Origin: an uncultured Pelagibacteraceae bacterium
GTDB taxonomy: Bacteria; Pseudomonadota; Alphaproteobacteria; Pelagibacterales; Pelagibacteraceae
NCBI GenBank assembly: GCA_902537895.1
Contig: CACBCU010000007.1
Span: 1-46,758 of the forward strand
Length of the DNA: 46,758 nucleotides
Direction of reading: 5' to 3'
Positions 8,560-17,122 of the stretch are shown piece after piece; position 1 is the first letter of the stretch; every line of letters begins with the position of its first letter. Below the pieces are notes generated by a model, which was given only the letters and a program-made list of their open reading frames with translations, did no database searches and was not told the origin of the DNA. The translations under genes and the position numbers were made by a program.

Positions 8560-9450
8560 ATGTCAAAAACTTTATCATTATTTAGTGCATTACTGTGCAC
8601 TTTCATTTGGGGGACTACATTCATTGCGCAGGATACAGGTATGGATGACATCGGTCCATTCACTTTTAATTCTGTAAGATTTTTTGTAGGCTTTTTAGCA
8701 ATTATTCCTCTAGCATTATTGTTTGAAGCAAAAAAACTAAAAAAGGAATTTAGATTTGATACGAAAATATTCATTATTCTGTCCCTTTTAATTGGAGTGT
8801 CATTATTTCTAGGCTCAGCATTACAACAGGTTGCATTGCTATACACCGATGTAGCAAATGCTGCTTTTTTTACAATTTTTTATGTGCCAATGGTCCCCAT
8901 AATTATTTTCATCTTTAAAAAAGATTTTTTACATTGGAGTGTATGGCCATCAGTAATTTTATGTTTGATTGGTGGATATTTATTAACAAATTTTCAAGAT
9001 GCAACTGTAAGACTAGGTGACACGCTTGTGATATTGGGAGCTTTATTTTGGAGTACGCATATTATTTTTACTGGTATGATTATTAAAAAGTATAATTTAC
9101 CATTAACGATTGGCGCAATTCAAACTTTACTAGTTGCGTTATTTTCATTTATTATATGTTTATTTTCTGAAGAATTTATAATTGAGAATATTTTGAAGGA
9201 AATAGATTCAATTTTATACGCTGGAATTTTGTCAGGTGGTTTTGCATTTGTTTTACAAATTTATGCCCAAAGAAATATAACACCAGCACCAGCAGCAATA
9301 ATTTTTTCTTTGGAAGGTGTGTTTGCAACGATCGCTGCTTGGTTTCTTTTAAATCAAATATTAGGAATTAATAATCTACTTGGTTGTTTTTTCATATTAA
9401 GTGGGGTCCTATTATCCCAATTGGTTCCATTAATTAAGAAAACAATTTAA
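8560..9450 (+). CDS. EamA/DMT-family transporter
   Basis: A 296-residue integral membrane protein with about ten hydrophobic helices in two repeats, the EamA (drug/metabolite transporter) architecture. Each half begins with a typical signature: TFIWGTTFIAQ in the first repeat and GALFWSTHIIFTGMIIKKY in the second. A conserved P-x-x-A/G-rich stretch (TPAPAAIIFSLEGVFATIAAW) lies in the penultimate helices. Members export or import amino acids, nucleosides or other small metabolites across the inner membrane; the substrate is not predictable. It starts 5 bp after aceF, so it is probably co-transcribed with the PDH genes. Its stop shares the palindromic tetranucleotide TTAA with the stop of the convergent uppP. 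Confidence 0.88.
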   Translation: MSKTLSLFSALLCTFIWGTTFIAQDTGMDDIGPFTFNSVRFFVGFLAIIPLALLFEAKKLKKEFRFDTKIFIILSLLIGVSLFLGSALQQVALLYTDVANAAFFTIFYVPMVPIIIFIFKKDFLHWSVWPSVILCLIGGYLLTNFQDATVRLGDTLVILGALFWSTHIIFTGMIIKKYNLPLTIGAIQTLLVALFSFIICLFSEEFIIENILKEIDSILYAGILSGGFAFVLQIYAQRNITPAPAAIIFSLEGVFATIAAWFLLNQILGINNLLGCFFILSGVLLSQLVPLIKKTI

Positions 9451-10214
9451 GTATATATTATTAAAAATAAAATTAAGCCAAGAATTATTCGATATACAAC
9501 AAATATATTGAAGGAAATATTATTTATAAATTTAAGAAAATATTTAATTGTAAAAAATGAAAATAAAAATGATAAGAAAATGGCAATTAATAATAAATGA
9601 TTTATTTCTACTGATTGTTCAAATGCCTCTCTTAAACCTAGAAAGCTTGCCCCTGCCAAAGCAGGTATAGATAATAAAAAAGAAATTTTACTAGAGTCAA
9701 TTCTATTAAAGTTTAAAAATCTTGCTGCGGTAATTGTTATTCCGGCCCTACTAACTCCTGGTATCAATGCTAGAATTTGAAATAAACCTATTAATAAAAC
9801 TGATTTAATATTCAAATCTGATGAGATAGATCGATCAGTCTTTCTCTGATCAGCAAAAAAAAGTATAAGTCCAAAAAACAATGTTGTTGATGCAATTACT
9901 TTTGTGTTTCTTAAAAGATGAATAAACTCAGTGGTGTATAAAATATATCCAAATAGTATTAAAGGCAAAGAGCCAATAATTATTAAACTTAATAAACTAA
10001 TATTATTTCTTAGATCAAATAGTTCTTTTCTAAAAAAAAAAATTACCGCAATTAACGAGCCTAAATGTAAACTTATATCTATCAACAAAGAACTTGTCTC
10101 TAAATCGTAAAAATTTGATACCAATATCAAATGAGCTGATGAGCTTATTGGTAAAAATTCAGAGATTCCCTGAACTGAAGAAAGAATTAAAATTTCTATA
10201 AAATCTCGAAGCAT
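9447..10214 (-). CDS. uppP: Undecaprenyl-diphosphatase (BacA/UppP)
   Basis: Integral membrane phosphatase that recycles undecaprenyl diphosphate to the monophosphate carrier used for peptidoglycan and other envelope glycans. Both family signatures are present: VQGISEFLPISSSAH (residues 14-28, with catalytic Glu19 and the Ser triplet) and LIPGVSRAGITI in the second half with the conserved Arg. The 255 residues and about eight hydrophobic helices fit the family. The second signature usually reads PGxSRSG; Ala replaces the last Ser here. Transcribed alone, divergent from gltD across 182 bp and convergent with the EamA gene, which it overlaps by 4 bp. Confidence 0.93.
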   Translation of the reverse strand: MLRDFIEILILSSVQGISEFLPISSSAHLILVSNFYDLETSSLLIDISLHLGSLIAVIFFFRKELFDLRNNISLLSLIIIGSLPLILFGYILYTTEFIHLLRNTKVIASTTLFFGLILFFADQRKTDRSISSDLNIKSVLLIGLFQILALIPGVSRAGITITAARFLNFNRIDSSKISFLLSIPALAGASFLGLREAFEQSVEINHLLLIAIFLSFLFSFFTIKYFLKFINNISFNIFVVYRIILGLILFLIIYT

Positions 10215-10311
10215 ATAAGTGTCGTAACTTAAAAAATATTCATTTTAAACAATTCGATTTAATCATATTAGATATGCAAAAATCAGATTAAGTAGATTTT
10301 AAGCTAAATAT

Positions 10312-10320
10312 TGTTATAAT
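10312..10320 (+). promoter_or_regulatory. Extended -10 promoter upstream of gltD
   Basis: TGT followed by a perfect TATAAT: the strongest promoter element seen in the window. The -35 region at 10292-10297 does not resemble TTGACA, so the extended -10 probably carries recognition, or an activator is needed. Transcription should start near 10327, inside the inverted repeat that directly follows, leaving a leader of about 70 nt before the gltD ATG at 10397. Confidence 0.6.
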
Positions 10321-10341
10321 TAGGTCAAAGTAACTGACCTA
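10321..10341 (+). promoter_or_regulatory. Perfect inverted repeat at the gltD start site (operator or leader hairpin)
   Basis: TAGGTCA and TGACCTA are perfect 7-bp complements separated by the 7-base AAGTAAC. The element abuts the TATAAT box, covering about -6 to +15. That position suits a repressor operator for a dimer, or a short hairpin at the extreme 5' end of the gltDB mRNA. It does not match the NtrC site TGCACC-N5-GGTGCA. With no terminator-like T-run, it is unlikely to be an attenuator. Confidence 0.5.
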
Positions 10342-10396
10342 TATATTTCTTTTACTAATAAAAACAATGTATATCTTGCCATAAATTTAAAAAAAT

Positions 10397-11836
10397 ATGA
10401 CTGACAAAATGCTAAAATTCGTCAAAATAGGTCAACAAACTCCACCTAAAAGAGGAGTAGATAATAGAAAAGATGATTTTAATGAAATCTATGACGAATT
10501 TATAACTCAAAAAGCACAAGAGCAGTCAAGTAGATGCTCTCAATGTGGTGTTCCCTTTTGCCAAGTTCATTGTCCGCTAAGTAACAATATTCCAGACTGG
10601 CTCAAATTGACTGCTGAAGGCAGATTGAGAGAAGCTTATGAATTATCTCAAAGCACAAACAACATGCCCGAGGTTTGTGGTAGAATATGCCCACAAGACA
10701 GATTGTGTGAGGGCAACTGTGTTATTGAGCAGTCAGGCCATGGCACTGTTACAATTGGATCAGTCGAAAAATATATTACTGATAGTGCATGGGAGAATGG
10801 ATGGGTAAAACCAATTTCAGTTAAACATGAAAAAGATCAAAGTATTGGAATAATTGGTGCTGGACCTGCTGGACTTGCGGCTGCTGAACAACTTAGGAAA
10901 AATGGATATCAAATAACTGTTTATGATAGATATGACAGAGCAGGTGGCTTGTTAATTTATGGTATACCAAATTTTAAATTAGAAAAACATGTAGTCGAGA
11001 GAAGAACCAAATTGTTGAAAGATGGTGGAATTAAATTTGAACAAAATTTTGAAGTTGGTAAGGATGCAACTTTAGAGCAACTGAGAAAAAGACATGATGC
11101 AATTTTAATTGCTACCGGAGTTTATAAACCAAGAGAGATTAATCTACCAGGGAACGACTTAGATAATATTTTTCCTGCTATGGAGTTTTTAACTGCATCA
11201 AATAAAAAAGGATTGGGAGACAAAGTTGATTTATTTGATAAAGGTATATTAAATGCTGAAGGTAAAGATGTTGTAGTTATTGGAGGTGGAGACACAGCAA
11301 TGGATTGTGTTCGAACCTCAGTAAGACAAAAAGCTAACTCGGTTAAATGCTTATACAGAAGAGATAAAGATAATATGCCTGGATCTGCAAGAGAAGTAGC
11401 TAATGCAGAAGAAGAAGGTGTTGAATTTGTTTGGTTGTCTAGTCCAAAAGAATTTAAAGGAAAAAATAAAATCGAAAAATTAATTGTAGATCAAATCCAA
11501 CTTGGAGATCCAGATGACTCGGGTAGAAGAAGACCAGAAATTAAACAGGGATCTGAATTTGAAATTAAAGCAGATATGGTAATAAAAGCTTTAGGATTTG
11601 ATCCTGAAAACTTGCCATTATTATTTGAAGCACAAGAGTTACAAGTTACAAAATGGGGAACAATAAAAGCTGATTTTGATACCATGGAGACAAATATCAA
11701 AGGTGTTTTTGCTGCTGGAGATATTGTAAGAGGAGCATCTTTAGTGGTATGGGCAATAAAAGATGGAAGAGATGCTGCGTCGTCGATTAAATCTTATCTT
11801 GAAAATATAGAATTAAAAAAATCAAAAGTTGCATAA
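10397..11836 (+). CDS. gltD: Glutamate synthase (NADPH) small subunit
   Basis: The FAD/NADPH electron-input subunit of glutamate synthase, passing electrons through Fe-S clusters to GltB. The 479 residues match the usual length. N-terminal Cys clusters are seen in RCSQCGVPFCQVHCPL (about 46-61) and in VCGRICPQDRLCEGNC (about 93-108). An FAD dinucleotide fold GIIGAGPAGLAAAEQL follows near residue 151, then an NADPH fold VVVIGGGDTAMDCVR near 291 and a C-terminal GVFAAGDIVRGASLVVWA. The gene order gltD-gltB is the reverse of the E. coli gltBD operon. It overlaps gltB by a single base (TAATG), so translational coupling is likely. An inverted repeat at the promoter suggests specific regulation. 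Confidence 0.96.
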   Translation: MTDKMLKFVKIGQQTPPKRGVDNRKDDFNEIYDEFITQKAQEQSSRCSQCGVPFCQVHCPLSNNIPDWLKLTAEGRLREAYELSQSTNNMPEVCGRICPQDRLCEGNCVIEQSGHGTVTIGSVEKYITDSAWENGWVKPISVKHEKDQSIGIIGAGPAGLAAAEQLRKNGYQITVYDRYDRAGGLLIYGIPNFKLEKHVVERRTKLLKDGGIKFEQNFEVGKDATLEQLRKRHDAILIATGVYKPREINLPGNDLDNIFPAMEFLTASNKKGLGDKVDLFDKGILNAEGKDVVVIGGGDTAMDCVRTSVRQKANSVKCLYRRDKDNMPGSAREVANAEEEGVEFVWLSSPKEFKGKNKIEKLIVDQIQLGDPDDSGRRRPEIKQGSEFEIKADMVIKALGFDPENLPLLFEAQELQVTKWGTIKADFDTMETNIKGVFAAGDIVRGASLVVWAIKDGRDAASSIKSYLENIELKKSKVA

Positions 11837-14800
11837 TGAGTACTTATAAAAAAAATTTAGAATTACTTGCTAAAAATAATGTTTATTCTAAAGAAATGGA
11901 ACATGATGCATGTGGAGTAGGATTAATTGCATCGACAGAGGGAAAAAAATCAAGAGAGGTCGTAGAATATGGAATTGAAGCTTTAAAAGCTGTATGGCAT
12001 CGAGGAGCTGTTGATGCTGATGGAAAAACGGGTGATGGGGCAGGAATACATTTAGAAATACCTAAAGATTTTTTTGTTGAAAAAATAGAAGTTACAGGTC
12101 ACACACACGATGGTTCTGATATTTGTGTTGGCATGATTTTTTTACCTAGGAATGATTATGCTTCACAGGAAAGCTGTAAAACGATTGTAGAAAGTGAGTT
12201 AACCAAAAATGATTTTAGTATTTATGGTTGGAGGCAGGTACCTGTTAATCCAAAAGTTTTAGGAGAAAAGGCTCTTCAAACAATGCCAGAGATAATTCAA
12301 GTACTTTTCAAAGCAAATGATAAAAATTTACTTGATAAAGATCTTGAAAGAAAAATTTATGAAACAAGAAAAAAAATTGAGAATAAAGCGTTCAATTTAT
12401 CATTAAATAATTTTTATATTTGTTCAATAAGCGCTAAATCAATTATCTATAAAGGCATGTTTTTAGCAGAGGCTATTTCAGATTTTTTCTTGGATTTAAA
12501 GGATGTGAGATTCATTTCAAGATTCGCAATTTTTCATCAGAGATTTTCAACCAACACCGCTCCGAGCTGGAGTTTGGCTCAACCGTTTAGAGCACTTGCC
12601 CATAATGGTGAAATTAATACTTATAAAGGAAACAAAAACTGGATGAGAGTTCATGAACAAGAGATGAGTAGTCCTTTTTTTGAAAATATTGAAAATTTAA
12701 AGCCAGTTATACAAAAAGGAGTTTCAGACTCTGCAGCCCTAGATAATGTTTTTGAGTTATTAAATAAATCAGGTCAACCCGCTCCTTTAGCAAAATTAAT
12801 GATGATCCCTGATGCTTGGTCAAAAAGAAATAAGACACTACCAAAAAACCATCAACAACTGTTTAATTTTTTAAATAGCACTATGGAACCTTGGGATGGT
12901 CCTGCAGCAATTGCTGCAACAGATAATGAATGGGTTATTGCAGCAAATGACCGTAATGGTTTAAGACCATTAAGATACGCAATAACAAAAGATAAGTTTC
13001 TTTTTGCTGGATCTGAAACTGGAATGATTGAATTAAATGAAAAAAGAATTTTATCAAAAGGTAGACTAGGCCCTGGTGAGATAATTGGAGTTAGAATTGA
13101 AAAAGGTAAATTATTTACGAATAACCAAATTAAAGACTATTTAGCGAAAGAATATAAACATTTTAATTCTCAGATAATAGATTTAGATGAAAAATTATTC
13201 ATTTCTAATGAAAAATATAATTTTGATGGCGAAGATCTAAGGAGACGACAACACACTTTTGGAATAAGCTTAGAAGACTTAGAGTTAATTTTACATCCAA
13301 TGGCAGAAGATGCTAAAGAGGCAACGGGTTCTATGGGTGATGATACACCTTTGGCAGTTTTATCAGATAAATATAGACCACTTTATCATTTTTTTAGACA
13401 AAACTTCAGCCAAGTGACTAACCCACCGATTGACTCTCTAAGAGAAAATAAAGTTATGAGTTTGAAAACTAGATTTGGTAATCTTGGGAATATTTTGGAT
13501 TTTGATACCTTAACGAAAGAAAATATTTATGTTTTGAATAGCCCGATATTATCGAATTCACAGTTTAATAAATTTATTAATTTTTTTGGCAAAAACTCAG
13601 TTTCTATAGATTGTACTTTTTCGAATGAGCAAAATTTATTTGAGTCTATTAAAAGGATCCAAAAAGAGTCAGAAATTGCTGTTAGACAGGGTGTGACACA
13701 ATTAGTTTTAAGTGACAAAGATATCTCAGATAAGAGAATGCCTATGCCAATGTTGTTATGCGTTGGAGCGATTAATACTTTTTTAATTGATAAAAAATTG
13801 AGAGGATACGTTTCAATCAATGTTCAATCTGGTGAGGCGTTAGACACCCACTCTTTTGCAACATTGATAGGAGTTGGAGCAACTACAGTTAATCCATACA
13901 TAGCTTTTGATAGTTTATACCAAAGACATGAGAAAAAGTTATTTGGTCAGTATAGTTTTGATGAATGTGTAGAAAGGTATATCAAATCAGTGAACGCAGG
14001 ATTGTTAAAAATCATGTCAAAAATGGGTATCTCTGTTTTGAGTTCTTATAGGGGTGGATGTAATTTTGAGACTGTTGGTCTAAGCAGATCAATAGTTGAT
14101 GATTATTTTCCAGGAGTAACCTCAAAAATTTCTGGTATTGGATTGTCAGGAATTGAAAAAAAAATACGTGCAATACACAAAGAAGCATTTGAGAGTACTG
14201 ATACTGTTTTGCCTATTGGAGGTATTTATAGATACAGAAAGAATGGAGAAACACACCAATATCAAGGTAGATTAATTCACTTATTACAGAGTGCAGTGGG
14301 GTCAAATTCTTATTCAGCATATAAAAAATATGCTGAAGGAATATATAACTTGCCTCCAATTAATTTAAGGGATTTGATTGATTTTAGAAAAAAAAAATTA
14401 GGTCCATCTATTCAAATTTCTGAAGTTGAACCGATAGAAAAAATATTAAAGAGATTTGGTAGCGGAAGTATGTCTCATGGAGCGTTATCTAAGGAGGCAC
14501 ATGAAACTTTGGCTATTGGGATGAATAGGATTAAAGGTGCATCTTGTAGCGGTGAAGGTGGTGAAGATGCAAATAGATTCAAAATCATGGACTCTGGTGA
14601 TAGTGCAAATTCGAGAGTGAAGCAAATCGCATCTGCAAGGTTTGGTGTAACTATAAATTATTTGAACAATTGTAATGAAATTGAAATTAAAATTGCTCAA
14701 GGTGCAAAACCTGGCGAGGGTGGTCAATTACCAGGATTTAAAGTAACAGATGAAATTGCTAAGCTAAGACATTCAACACCAGGCGTAACTTTAATTTCCC

Positions 14801-16341
14801 CACCTCCGCATCATGATATCTATTCTATTGAGGACTTAGCTCAGCTTATTTATGATTTAAAACAAATCAACCCTAGGGCTAGAATTGGAGTTAAATTAGT
14901 TGCGTCATCTGGAGTAGGTACTATTGCAGCTGGTGTAGCAAAAGCAAAAGCTGATATAATTTTGATTTCAGGGCATAATGGAGGAACTGGAGCTACACCA
15001 CAAACAAGTGTAAAATATGTAGGTATTCCTTGGGAGATGGGACTTACAGAGGCAAATCAAGTTTTAACATTAAACAATCTAAGACACAAAGTTACTTTGA
15101 GAACTGATGGTGGCATTAAAACAGGAAGAGATGTGGTTATTGCAGCCATGATGGGTGCTGAAGAATATGGTGTAGCAACTACAGCTTTAGTAGCAATGGG
15201 TTGCATTATGGTAAGGCAATGTCATTCTAATACTTGTCCTGTAGGAGTATGTACACAAGATGAAAAACTAAGAGAAAAATTTACTGGAACTCCTGATAAA
15301 GTAGTAAATTTATTTACTTTTATCGCTACAGAGGTAAGAGAAATTTTAGCTTCACTTGGTTTTAAATCTTTAAATGAAGTTATCGGTCGAACAGATTTAT
15401 TGATGCAGATAAGTAAAGCCTCGCCTAATCTAGATGATTTAGATCTTAATCCACTATTTGTACAAGCAGACCCTGGTAATAATAAGAGGTACTGTGAGAT
15501 ATCAGAAATTAATGAAGTTCCAGATACGCTGGATCAAGAGATTTGGCCTCAAATAGAGAAGGCTTTAAATAACTCTGAGAAAATAAATAATGAGTTTTTA
15601 ATTAAAAATACTAATAGGGCTGTGGGTACTAGAATTTCACATCACTTGTATAAAAAATATGGCTATGAAAAATTAGAGGAAAATTTTTTAATTCTTGATT
15701 TTAAAGGTTCAGCTGGACAATCTTTTGGGGCATTTACAGCAAAAGGACTTAAACTTAATTTAAAAGGTGATGCAAATGATTACGTTGGTAAAGGTTTATC
15801 AGGAGCCACCATTTCAATAAAACTTCCTGATGAAAGTAATTTGATTTCAAATGAGAATACTATTATTGGTAACACAGTTCTTTATGGTGCAACGTCAGGT
15901 AAACTCTTTGCAGCCGGTCAAGCTGGGGATAGATTTGCAGTAAGAAATTCTGGTGCAATAACTGTTATCGAAGGTTGTGACTCAAATGGTTGTGAATATA
16001 TGACGGGTGGAACGGCAGTAATTCTTGGAGATGTTGGAGATAATTTTGCAGCTGGCATGACAGGGGGTATGGCTTTTATTTATGATAAATCAAAAGAATT
16101 TGAAAAAAAAGTAAACCCTGATTCTGTTGTATGGCAAAATGTAGAGACTGAATATTGGTCAAAATTTTTAAAAGAATTAGTACTCGAACATAGTAATGAA
16201 ACTGGATCTAATTTGTCAAAAAAAATAATCGATGATTTTGAGAACGAGTTAAAGAATTTTGTACAGGTTTGTCCAAAAGAGATGATAGATAAGCTTAAAA
16301 ATCCAATTTCTACAAAAACAAAAATACAAAAAGTTAGCTAA
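11836..16341 (+). CDS. gltB: Glutamate synthase (NADPH) large subunit
   Basis: Large subunit that hydrolyses glutamine and channels ammonia to 2-oxoglutarate to make two glutamates, completing the GS-GOGAT ammonium assimilation route. The 1501 residues cover the N-terminal class II amidotransferase domain, with a 25-residue propeptide before nucleophile Cys26 in HDACGVGLIAS. A central domain and an FMN-binding (beta/alpha)8 domain follow (GEGGEDANRF, KPGEGGQLPG, ISGHNGGTGATPQ). The 3Fe-4S ligands Cys1123, Cys1129 and Cys1134 are at the canonical 5 and 4 residue spacing. The C-terminal beta-helix (GxxxG-rich, residues about 1290-1420) is intact. The last 8 bases overlap the convergent hydrolase gene. 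Confidence 0.97.
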   Translation: MSTYKKNLELLAKNNVYSKEMEHDACGVGLIASTEGKKSREVVEYGIEALKAVWHRGAVDADGKTGDGAGIHLEIPKDFFVEKIEVTGHTHDGSDICVGMIFLPRNDYASQESCKTIVESELTKNDFSIYGWRQVPVNPKVLGEKALQTMPEIIQVLFKANDKNLLDKDLERKIYETRKKIENKAFNLSLNNFYICSISAKSIIYKGMFLAEAISDFFLDLKDVRFISRFAIFHQRFSTNTAPSWSLAQPFRALAHNGEINTYKGNKNWMRVHEQEMSSPFFENIENLKPVIQKGVSDSAALDNVFELLNKSGQPAPLAKLMMIPDAWSKRNKTLPKNHQQLFNFLNSTMEPWDGPAAIAATDNEWVIAANDRNGLRPLRYAITKDKFLFAGSETGMIELNEKRILSKGRLGPGEIIGVRIEKGKLFTNNQIKDYLAKEYKHFNSQIIDLDEKLFISNEKYNFDGEDLRRRQHTFGISLEDLELILHPMAEDAKEATGSMGDDTPLAVLSDKYRPLYHFFRQNFSQVTNPPIDSLRENKVMSLKTRFGNLGNILDFDTLTKENIYVLNSPILSNSQFNKFINFFGKNSVSIDCTFSNEQNLFESIKRIQKESEIAVRQGVTQLVLSDKDISDKRMPMPMLLCVGAINTFLIDKKLRGYVSINVQSGEALDTHSFATLIGVGATTVNPYIAFDSLYQRHEKKLFGQYSFDECVERYIKSVNAGLLKIMSKMGISVLSSYRGGCNFETVGLSRSIVDDYFPGVTSKISGIGLSGIEKKIRAIHKEAFESTDTVLPIGGIYRYRKNGETHQYQGRLIHLLQSAVGSNSYSAYKKYAEGIYNLPPINLRDLIDFRKKKLGPSIQISEVEPIEKILKRFGSGSMSHGALSKEAHETLAIGMNRIKGASCSGEGGEDANRFKIMDSGDSANSRVKQIASARFGVTINYLNNCNEIEIKIAQGAKPGEGGQLPGFKVTDEIAKLRHSTPGVTLISPPPHHDIYSIEDLAQLIYDLKQINPRARIGVKLVASSGVGTIAAGVAKAKADIILISGHNGGTGATPQTSVKYVGIPWEMGLTEANQVLTLNNLRHKVTLRTDGGIKTGRDVVIAAMMGAEEYGVATTALVAMGCIMVRQCHSNTCPVGVCTQDEKLREKFTGTPDKVVNLFTFIATEVREILASLGFKSLNEVIGRTDLLMQISKASPNLDDLDLNPLFVQADPGNNKRYCEISEINEVPDTLDQEIWPQIEKALNNSEKINNEFLIKNTNRAVGTRISHHLYKKYGYEKLEENFLILDFKGSAGQSFGAFTAKGLKLNLKGDANDYVGKGLSGATISIKLPDESNLISNENTIIGNTVLYGATSGKLFAAGQAGDRFAVRNSGAITVIEGCDSNGCEYMTGGTAVILGDVGDNFAAGMTGGMAFIYDKSKEFEKKVNPDSVVWQNVETEYWSKFLKELVLEHSNETGSNLSKKIIDDFENELKNFVQVCPKEMIDKLKNPISTKTKIQKVS

Positions 16342-17080
16342 TTATTAATTTTAACTCTCTTTTCAATATTTTAAGCCATTTAGGTGAAGACAAACTATGA
16401 TCACCGTTTTTTACAATTACTAATTTCTTTTTTTTTGATTTAAACATTTTCAAAATTTTTTTTGAGTAAATTACAGGAACAGACTTATCTTTACTCCCAT
16501 GAACCATTGTTACATTTACATTTTGATTTATTTTTTTGTTTAAAACTTTGTTCTTTTTTCCATCTTTTATTAATTGGTGAGTAATTGGATAAGTGTAGTC
16601 TCCATATTTAAGATGATATACACCATTTTTAATGATTTCTAATTTAATTTTTTTTTTAAATTTCTTCCACATTAAGTGTTCTAGAAATTCGGGTGCAGAC
16701 CCAATTCCTAAAAAACCTACGATTTGTTTCTTAAAATATTCAAATTGATTTAACGAAATCCAAGAACCCATGCTTGACCCAATTAATATTATGTTATTTT
16801 TTTTGACAATTTTTCTAATTAGTTGTGAAGTTTCATTTGTCCATTTGGTTATATTCCCGTCAATAAATTTTCCTGATGATTTTCCATGGCCAGAATATTC
16901 TAAAGCTAAAAAACCTAAATTATTTTTTTTTGCAAATTTTAAAAAAGCTTTGGGTTTTTGACCCTCTAGGTCTGATTTAAAACCATGAAGAAAAACAAGA
17001 TAAGTGTTTTTCCTCTTAAAATTCGTCAAATATCTTATTCTTTTAGTTTTTGTTAGTTTTAAGTATTTAAACTTAGTCAT
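16334..17080 (-). CDS. Alpha/beta-hydrolase, serine esterase/thioesterase-like
   Basis: A 248-residue alpha/beta hydrolase with a complete inferred triad: Ser103 in the nucleophile elbow GSSMGSW, Asp198 in VHGSKDKSVP and His228 in KNGDHSLS. The oxyanion-side motif FLHGFKSDLEG lies at about 30-40. It resembles the short cytoplasmic hydrolases of alphaproteobacteria related to ABHD10-type (de)palmitoylating thioesterases; the substrate cannot be deduced. No signal peptide or lid insertion is visible, and Lys is very abundant. It is divergent from the glycosyltransferase gene across 42 bp and convergent with gltB. Confidence 0.82.
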   Translation of the reverse strand: MTKFKYLKLTKTKRIRYLTNFKRKNTYLVFLHGFKSDLEGQKPKAFLKFAKKNNLGFLALEYSGHGKSSGKFIDGNITKWTNETSQLIRKIVKKNNIILIGSSMGSWISLNQFEYFKKQIVGFLGIGSAPEFLEHLMWKKFKKKIKLEIIKNGVYHLKYGDYTYPITHQLIKDGKKNKVLNKKINQNVNVTMVHGSKDKSVPVIYSKKILKMFKSKKKKLVIVKNGDHSLSSPKWLKILKRELKLIIS

Positions 17081-17108
17081 AAAAGTTTATTAGTTATTTC
17101 GATTATTA

Positions 17109-17114
17109 TATAAT
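17109..17114 (+). promoter_or_regulatory. -10 box for a near-leaderless glycosyltransferase/thrS transcript
   Basis: A perfect TATAAT lies 8 bases before the glycosyltransferase ATG at 17123, placing the expected start site at about 17121 and making the mRNA leaderless or nearly so. No strong -35 is evident at 17086-17091. The 42-bp divergent spacer leaves no room for a conventional ribosome binding site or leader. Because thrS begins immediately after the glycosyltransferase stop, this may be the upstream promoter of the long translation-gene run. Confidence 0.42.
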
Positions 17115-17122
17115 TAATTCTA

